Below, in pieces: positions 57,101 to 64,000 of a DNA stretch of 64,000 nt. The DNA comes from Pyronema omphalodes (Eukaryota; Ascomycota; Pezizomycetes; Pezizales; Pyronemataceae), in assembly GCA_024516155.1 (NCBI GenBank), contig JAJJXM010000013.1:868001-932000 (forward strand), given 5' to 3'. Every line of letters starts with the position of its first letter. Position 1 is the first letter of the stretch. A program made the position numbers and the translations under genes. The notes beneath the pieces are model-generated. The model worked only from the letters and a program-made list of their open reading frames with translations. It searched no databases and was not told where the DNA came from.

Positions 57101-60100
57101 ATCATTAAGGAGTGCAGAAAGCTGGTAAAACTGAGGTAACCGAAGTAGATGAGGTAACTGAAGTAACTGAGAAGCGACTTAAGCCCGTCCTCAATCCCAT
57201 GCCATTTTTCGTGTAGCTATCTTTCAGCTGCCTCATCATGGCTAAAAAGTGAATATTCCATAATATGATGATTTCCCTACTATATGCATGGTGATAGTTG
57301 TTATAGTTCAGTCTTGGCGAGAATTCAAAGTCCTCCCACCATTTCAATACACTCTGCAAATCCTTCTTCCGCTCTCTATTATGATCTCTTGCTGTGGAAC
57401 TGAGTATGTTGATGTATTCTCCCCTCCTGATCTCGAAAATAATGGGTGGCCGTATTGTCTGAAGATTATATAATACTCTGGAATCTGGATAAGTATTCTA
57501 TGATTGCGAATAACTACAGAAAGTGTAGAACTCCAATGTAATCACCGCAAATAACTCGGGATTCTTGACAGGCTTGAAATTTCAATTAAACAAAAACAAA
57601 AACAAAAACAAAAAACGAAAACTATCCCAACATGAGGGCTATCGTACTTGCGTCTTTGTATCAGTCAAAATATCCACATAGAGAATTTTCAAGCATGTAT
57701 TGTACATTTCGGCTAAAGTTTTCATCAGATCATGTGTTGCAGCCCTACATGCTTTGGCGCTAAATGCAGTCATAGCTATCACTCGAACAGGGAAATACGC
57801 ACCATTTTCAGAATGGGCTGTGACATTTTTGAGCACCTTGAAGGCACGTTTTTTCCTCTCTGGGTATTTGTAGGTGGAAGATGCTGACGTTGTCAATATT
57901 GATGATTGGAAATGCTTTATGGATGCGTGATAATTAATTCCAGATGAATTGTTTTCATACTCTCTCCGACGTCAATTTTGAGATTGAGTCCCGGCCACTA
58001 TTAGTCACAAGAAAGGACGAGGAAGACAGAGTAAGTTGTATATAGAAAAAGACACTTGAAGATAGTATGTAGTATCTATCGCGAAATTTCGTTGGTACCC
58101 TATAGTACCCCACAGTAACCCACCGTCCGGCCATCTGGTTTATTTCGGCCACTTGCATTTGCCCCCTACCCACCTTCTATGTGTCACATGATAATGTAGT
58201 AATCCGTAAAGCAAGTTACCGAAGAGTCCCAGTCGGGAGTGTTTGTATACATGTCTACATCCAACACCGGCGCCTTGGAAGCTATATATTAGAAGCTGGA
58301 ACCCGTATTATGAAGTAAGGGGGGGGGGGGGGGGGGGTTCTGGGGTATACAACGTTAACCCGGCTGATAGCAGAGCTTCAGTTTCAACGCTGCAGTAAAA
58401 GTAGAATTGCACTGGCATTTTATAATGTGATGTGGGGTATGGTTTACAGTTATTTTATTGCACAATGCAAACTCTACGTTCCTTCACTTTTGTAGCTCAC
58501 CGCCTAGATTTTAAATTTGCTTAGTATTGATCACTCTCTGCGATAACTTCCATTGATATTGGCAAAATATGGGGGAAGATTATAGCTGTTGTAGATAGAC
58601 AGCTATTGCAGATGGGTAGATTGAACATAGAACACACTTTATTGCAGCAAGAAAGAGAGATGAGAAAGATGAGAAATAATATTTTTAACGCAGGCTGCAG
58701 AAAAACTTTAATTTCGGATTCCAAGTAATAAGTCAAATCCCCAGTGATAAAAGCTCCGAGCACGAAAGTCCGCAACACAAAAACGCAAAAACTTACAAAA
58801 GAAACATGACAAGTTCTCGCATTAATGATTAATTTATGTGATGGAGAAAAATAAAGGCGATTGGTGGTAGGTATGCTGCAGCTTTATCTGCACAATCGAA
58901 TGGAGGAGTACCTTCAGAATTAATTGGTGAAAAAGTATTTTTATATTTCTTCAGTTTTTGTGCTAGTTCTCTATAAAGTTTATTTACTATTTTACAAGTT
59001 CAATGCCCCCCTGCAATGTAGTATATGTTACATACACATCATCGGATCATCAATAGATAACGCTAGCTCTGTGCAAGTTGTGAGCATCACCCATAACCCA
59101 TCAAATTCCAGGCAGAATATATGCAATCCTTATGACCATGTGTAAATTTTAATTTATAGTGCTAGATACATCCTATATGGCATCGTAGAGTGAAGTCAGA
59201 TATATATTTCATAAATTCAAGACTTCTTTACAGAGACAGTCCATGCCATATATAGAATCGCTCAGACGAGAAATAAAATCATGATAACACACACGATGTA
59301 TAGACACTGAACTCAAGTGATACAACATGACTGCAAACTATTATTCCGAGGCAATTAACCTTGGTGACATGGGAATCATATATATATCACAAACACAAAA
59401 TCTTCTGTTGATCTATATTTTTAACCCATGCTGCTCTGCTGAAAGTAAATATCTGGAAAAAAATAATACCCAGAACTATAGAAGATACTCCCAGAAATAT
59501 CACATCAGACCTCACCCTATGGAAAAGCGCCTTCAAAATTACAATGCAGAGCTTTGTATACTCATTTTTAAGTGCAAGAGAGCAAATGAGAGGTGGGTGG
59601 CATACGTAACTTCAGTGCTGGTCGGACAGGGGGGGGGGGGGGTCTTCTGGCGGACATATGACGCAATTAGCGCATCAGCGTCCAACGGCTGCTTTTTCTC
59701 TCAACTAATGAGATATGTACCATTTATGAGGCTCTGAACTCCACCGACAATTTTACTGTAGAATCTAAGGAGATTAGATTTCGAAAACAAAAAGAGGTAC
59801 CAAATGATAAAGTTGAAATTTATGCCCAGCTTATGGTTTGGATTAGAGTAAATAAACAATGCCAATCATGCATTAACTGAATTGTGCTGTTGAATAAATA
59901 TTTCAGAGGCATGAGATTGTGATGATGAGCTGCGTTTAACCCCCCCCCACCCCCCCCGGGCCCCGCTTACCAGACTTACGGTCACAGTCGCAGTCACACC
60001 AACACCCACCGCCACTCATCTCAATCCCTTTATAAATTGAACTCCCTTCCAGCAACTTGCAACAACCTGCAACAATAACCACGTCATACTTCCGCCGCTA

Positions 60101-60794
60101 ATTCTTCCGGTAATCCATACCTACACAACCTTCTATACTACCATACAAACCACTACCTATTTCCAGGGCCGTATGCCTCACGCACTCCAATCCGTTCCAA
60201 ACTGAATGCCATACTTGCGGAGGACACATCCCATGAAATCTTGCTATGTGAATCTTGCCAAAGATACATCCATGGCAACAACCCAACAATCTCCTCACCC
60301 CGTCATCAGAGGGTATCATATGCCTATCACCAATCACCTTTCCGACGCAATATCCAACAAATCTAGATCCTTCTCAATCCGGTCTTATAGCGGTAACAAC
60401 TTCCTGATATCGAAATCGCCTCCGTACCTGGGATCTCATACAAAATATAAGCGATAAATCATCCGTTCGGGTTATGTAGTAGTCTCCCACCTAGATTTTT
60501 GAGGGTTCCTGACTCGGACTCTTTGGGTCTCCGGAATATCCAAATTGATTCTTGGGTGCATAGCCTTGAATCAGAGAACCTCCAACAATGCGGCAGTGGT
60601 TCGCCGGGTCAACGATTATTACACTTCGCAAGAATTGCACCTTGAAAATAATGAGGAAGTATACAATACAGAGCTCTATACAATGCAGAGCTCTATACCA
60701 TTTACAGAGCTCTTCGACAAGCTCACAACCTGAGGAGCAGGGGAATATTGTTTCCAAAAATGATGATTTTCTTTGATGCATAAGCTGCATTTCG
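54166..60794. other. Gene-poor AT-rich stretch, 6.6 kb
   Basis: No gene can be supported. Contains G tracts at 58320-58338 and 59629-59642, a mixed C tract at about 59941-59960, AAAAC repeats at about 57590-57620, and a possible TATA box (CTTTATAAATTG, about 60028). After that box comes a broken zinc-finger-like frame near 60200-60350 with CHTC and CESC in different frames. Confidence 0.45.
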
Positions 60795-61417
60795 GCGGTT
60801 ACAGTCTGCAGAACGATAATGAAGGACCAGGACAAACCATGGGAATCTGGATACATAGTAGTACGGGAAGGGAACTTCAACACCTGGGGGTGAAAATCGA
60901 CCACTGCTGGATCTCAAGTCATATTGGAATCACCGGGAATAAGATGGCGGATGCCGCAGCAAAAAGAGTAGGGGCATATCAATGCGTATGTATGTCTTAT
61001 GCAACAGTGTACACCGACCAACTGGGCATCTCTTACTCACGTGAACCGACTTGCCACTGAAAAATTAACTAGATTGATGAAAGAATGGATTACAACTAAT
61101 CTGGAAAAAAGCCAGTCCTGCTCTGATTGGGACATATCTTGTACAAACCAAGAAAAAAGCTTCAGATAGTTTCTAGTTCCGTAACCCTAGAAAAAGAAAA
61201 ACCCGGGGATCTGTTTAGCGAATATAAGGCATCAAAGGGAGATTTCTTGGTGTTGAAGAAGAAGCTTGAGAAGATGAAAGAGAATAGAATGAGTCCAGGG
61301 ATGAGGATGAATGTGGTGGCTTTGTTCCAAGATGAATGGTTGACGGAACATGTATTAAATTTTCTTCAACGGATAGGTGTGGGAATATATCTCTTTCTTC
61401 AGTCTCGTTTCGTCTAG
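60795..61417 (+). pseudogene. Old LINE ORF2 3' end (RNase H and C-terminus), decayed
   Basis: In consecutive frames the translation shows GPGQ, then the RNase H end IDHCWISSHIGITGNKMADA, then WASLTHVNRLATEKLTRLMK, then ALFQDEWLTEHVLNFLQRIG. These align in order with the intact LINE at 4018-10059 (GPGQEL, HWIPGHSDIPENEEAD, WASLAHLNRIATE, DLFRDDRLTKAILEFLSATE). Frame changes near 61020 and 61130 and heavy divergence show an old, 5'-truncated copy of a related element. The CCHC knuckle is not found. Confidence 0.75.
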
Positions 61418-62533
61418 TAATTCTTTCATGTTCGCTCCAAGAACTATATTCTCTCAGAGAACAAGTGCGAACGAAATCGGAAGAGGAGATAATACGCGGG
61501 AAAGAGACAGATAGAGAGGGGGTCGGAAGATCAGAAGATCGAAAGATTGAAAGATCAGAAAAGCAGGGCAGGAGTAAAGACAATAAAGACAATATCATAA
61601 ACTCGAAAAAAGAGAGAGACGAGCGACGAGATGAGAAGTGGCACAAAAGTTCAGTAAGGAGAGAAGAGACAGGAGAGTAAAAAGAGACGAGTTGACAGCA
61701 GCGAGTTAAAAAAAAAAGATCACAGATCACGAGGACGGAATTCTAATATTCTCTATTCTCTATTCTCTTTTCATTTTTCATTTCTCTTTTCTATTCTCTT
61801 TTCTCTTTTCATTTCTATTTTCTATTCTCCTTTCTTTCTATTCTATTCTTTCATTTCCAATCTACGCAATCAATAAACCAATAAACCAACAAATCAATAT
61901 ATGAATCACTCAACAGCTATGTAGGTATATAAACACAAGAAAACATCTTTATAAAACAACTCTCACAATTTCCCATATTTCCCAATTTCCATATTCTCAT
62001 CATACCGTACACAATGCATAATGCACACCAGCTCGTTACCATGAATGAAACTTACGAGATGAATTTTATCAAGACTTGAACAAAAGCTTGGATCAGTGTG
62101 TATGTATGTAGGTAGGTAGATGAGACATAGATGAGACATAAATGAGACATAGTATAATTACCCAGGAATCCAGGACTCAAAAATCACAGATCCTAAAATC
62201 CAAAAAGCCAAAAAGCCAAAAACATCACAACGATTATAAGGGAGGGTATCAATTCTCATGATAAACAGCCAATAAAGAATCAAAGGGAGCAAAAAAAATC
62301 AAAGGGGAAAAGAAATAATAATAATAATAATAAGATTCTTTACGCAAACCCACGACAAGCTACAGCAAGCTACAACAAGCTACATTACAGCACATCCCTA
62401 TCAAAGCTCATGCATTCATCTGCATCATCATCTACTTCACCTCCCGCTCCTTCTCCTCCTTAAAAGCCCATCCAGCACCCAACCAACAATCTACGCCAGC
62501 ATCAGCGTTTCATTTCCACAAAAAAAAGAGAAA
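61418..62533. other. Purine/pyrimidine-rich simple sequence
   Basis: A GA-rich strand at 61450-61680, a TTCTCTATT-type tract at 61740-61850, GATGAGACATA repeats near 62120-62150 and an AAT run near 62315-62332. No gene; it includes the 3' flank of the peptidase gene. Confidence 0.6.
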
Positions 62534-63709
62534 TTACAATTCCGTCTTTACATTACCTCTCTTCTCCAGTGCCGCCTTATTTTCCAATTTCCCACCACCG
62601 AGTTGTTCCTGAACCCCCATGACACCTCCCAACCACGCTGCCGTTAACCTGGCCCAATCATTAACCGTCGCTTTATCCAGATGATTTCCATCATCATCCA
62701 TTGTATGCCAGACCGCCGGAAATGGACTAGGGATTAAATGCAAGACTTCCACACCTCTTTGAAGGAAGGGGAGATGATCATCCTGGACTGCACCTCCGTA
62801 CCAATAACCTCCTTTTGTATCTTTATCTTTTTCATAGAACCATTTTCCCGATTTCCCAGTTTCCATTAAACCCTCATATCTTAACCTTTCCTCCGTTTCC
62901 GCGAATCCCTTATAAGCCCAATGTGTAGTTGGGAAATAACTCGGAATCCTAGGTGCCGCAGATCCCAACAAATCTAACAACACAAACAAATCGATATTTC
63001 CCAGTTCATTTTTCCTAATCGACATAGGGGGATGAGTACTATCCTCCCAAACCCTGGCTAGATCCCTAGCACCATAAAGAGAGTCTGTATCCGACCAACT
63101 TTCCCAAGCCTCCTCCCCATCCAACATCAACACCATGATCCCCTTTTCCTTCTGTTTCGCCTTCCTTCCTTCGTCTCCTTCCATCGCTTCTATCGTTGCC
63201 CATTTACTCGTCAATGCCGCATCAATAGCTTTAGCAGCCCAAAGGATAACAGCACATGGAACCGCCGAGTCAGTAGCACCGATAAAGCCCTCAGGAGTAA
63301 CCTTAGAATCATAATGCGCCACCAGAACGATTCTTCCGACATCACCGGCCCTAGCCCAAGGTGGGTCCTTGGTGGCAATGAAGTTTGTGAAGGGGATTTT
63401 TTTGCCGGCTGATAAAGGGGTGGTTTGGGAGGAGTTTTGGGTGCTGAGAGACCAGGATGGAAGGTTTTGGGAAAAGAAATTTTGGAAGTGTTGGAGTACT
63501 TTAGTGGAGCCGGGGGTACCGGGAACTCGTGGGATCATAATGGGGGATAATATAGAGCCATTGCTGGGATCGAGGTCTGTGGCGAGAGGTTTCGGGAGCG
63601 TGTGAAGTGCCGCGGGACTGAGAGAGGTGAAGGCATTGGTGAGAGTCGAGAGGAGAAATAGTGGTAGAAGACTACGAGGGGTGGTGAAAATTGGTAGGGA
63701 AGGCCACAT
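62534..63709 (-). CDS. Secreted M28 peptidase, glutaminyl-peptide cyclotransferase-like
   Basis: Single exon; the chosen start gives MWPSLPIFTTPRSLLPLFLL, a clear signal peptide, and 391 residues. The frame is open 80 codons upstream, but that part is acidic repeat sequence. Zinc and catalytic residues of the M28/QC fold are visible: His132 in VLVAHYDSK, Asp147 in GATDSAVP, Glu199-Glu200 in LDGEEAW, Asp246 in VLLDLLGS and His335 in PAVWHTMDDD. QC enzymes turn N-terminal Gln into pyroglutamate; the FWxD-like insertion and HTMDDDG pattern favour QC over a true aminopeptidase. Expected in the secretory pathway or outside the cell. Confidence 0.88.
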   Translation of the reverse strand: MWPSLPIFTTPRSLLPLFLLSTLTNAFTSLSPAALHTLPKPLATDLDPSNGSILSPIMIPRVPGTPGSTKVLQHFQNFFSQNLPSWSLSTQNSSQTTPLSAGKKIPFTNFIATKDPPWARAGDVGRIVLVAHYDSKVTPEGFIGATDSAVPCAVILWAAKAIDAALTSKWATIEAMEGDEGRKAKQKEKGIMVLMLDGEEAWESWSDTDSLYGARDLARVWEDSTHPPMSIRKNELGNIDLFVLLDLLGSAAPRIPSYFPTTHWAYKGFAETEERLRYEGLMETGKSGKWFYEKDKDTKGGYWYGGAVQDDHLPFLQRGVEVLHLIPSPFPAVWHTMDDDGNHLDKATVNDWARLTAAWLGGVMGVQEQLGGGKLENKAALEKRGNVKTEL

Positions 63710-64000
63710 GGTGAGGGTATCTTCGGGGTAGTCTTCGTTGGCGTCGGCGTCGGCGTCGTCGTCGTCGTAGTCCTCGTCAATACCGGCGGCGGCGGCGTTA
63801 TCCTCGACTTCTTCCTCACCGTCGTCAGTCCACCGAGCCTCCGTCTGTTGAATTGAATTCACCGTGTCGTAGTAATCCGTAACCAGCAATCCGTAATCCA
63901 CCAAAGCTATCCTTAATCCGAAATCCGTAACAAAGTCTTCAGATCTCAATTCCTCAGCTCATCCAAAGTAAGGTATCTTCCCACGGAACAAAGGTAGTGG
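63710..64000. other. Upstream region of the M28 gene
   Basis: An in-frame open stretch with an Asp/Ala-rich repeat continues to 63949; probably leader or promoter. If translated it would bury the signal peptide. Confidence 0.5.

Overview
The window looks like nuclear DNA of a filamentous ascomycete (Pezizomycotina). Genes are split by short introns (about 37-230 nt, most near 50) with GTANGT-like donors and CTAAC/CTGAC branch sites. The recognisable genes are typically fungal: Spt4, four-repeat polyubiquitin, uS8, a CENP-U/Ame1-like kinetochore subunit and a siderophore-type MFS transporter. The species cannot be named from the sequence. Gene density is low and several kilobase-scale AT-rich stretches hold only decayed coding traces.

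Layout. 0-12 kb: a run of at least six small, TATA-driven, low-complexity proteins (Gly/Pro/Gln/Trp-rich, no signal peptide), interrupted by a 903-bp hAT-like element and by a full-length 6-kb Tad1/I-type LINE, both with clear target-site duplications. 13.5-15.5 kb: polyubiquitin and SPT4, divergent around a 341-bp promoter. 15.5-22 kb: gene-poor, with two or three possible unknown genes. 22.1-24.7 kb: a seven-exon MFS transporter. 25.8-28.2 kb: RPS22 (uS8), with a strongly structured intron, and a twin CX9C protein. 28.7-34.2 kb: the Ame1-like gene and a conserved-looking unknown gene, both on the minus strand. 37-43.5 kb: a second group of small low-complexity genes plus a second hAT-like element. 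44-53.4 kb: an aldo-keto reductase with an apparent mitochondrial presequence, a six-exon aldehyde dehydrogenase and an HRQ/DUF3445 protein. 53.4-62.5 kb: decayed DNA with an old LINE 3' end. 62.5-63.7 kb: a secreted M28 (glutaminyl cyclase-like) peptidase.

The housekeeping genes do not form one pathway. The main novelty candidate is the small low-complexity gene family. Members share a TATA box about 75-140 bp upstream of the start, short Y-T/G-x-W and GGYVAP-type motifs or an acidic DDD-x-EP motif, and in two cases a common 16-bp upstream element. They sit beside mobile elements, one of which appears to carry its own TATA box and reading frame. Other notable points are a duplicated N-terminal motif, with its intron, in the Ame1-like protein and a nested RNA stem in the uS8 intron. 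Splice junctions were chosen by reading frame, splice signals and family fit; none has transcript support.
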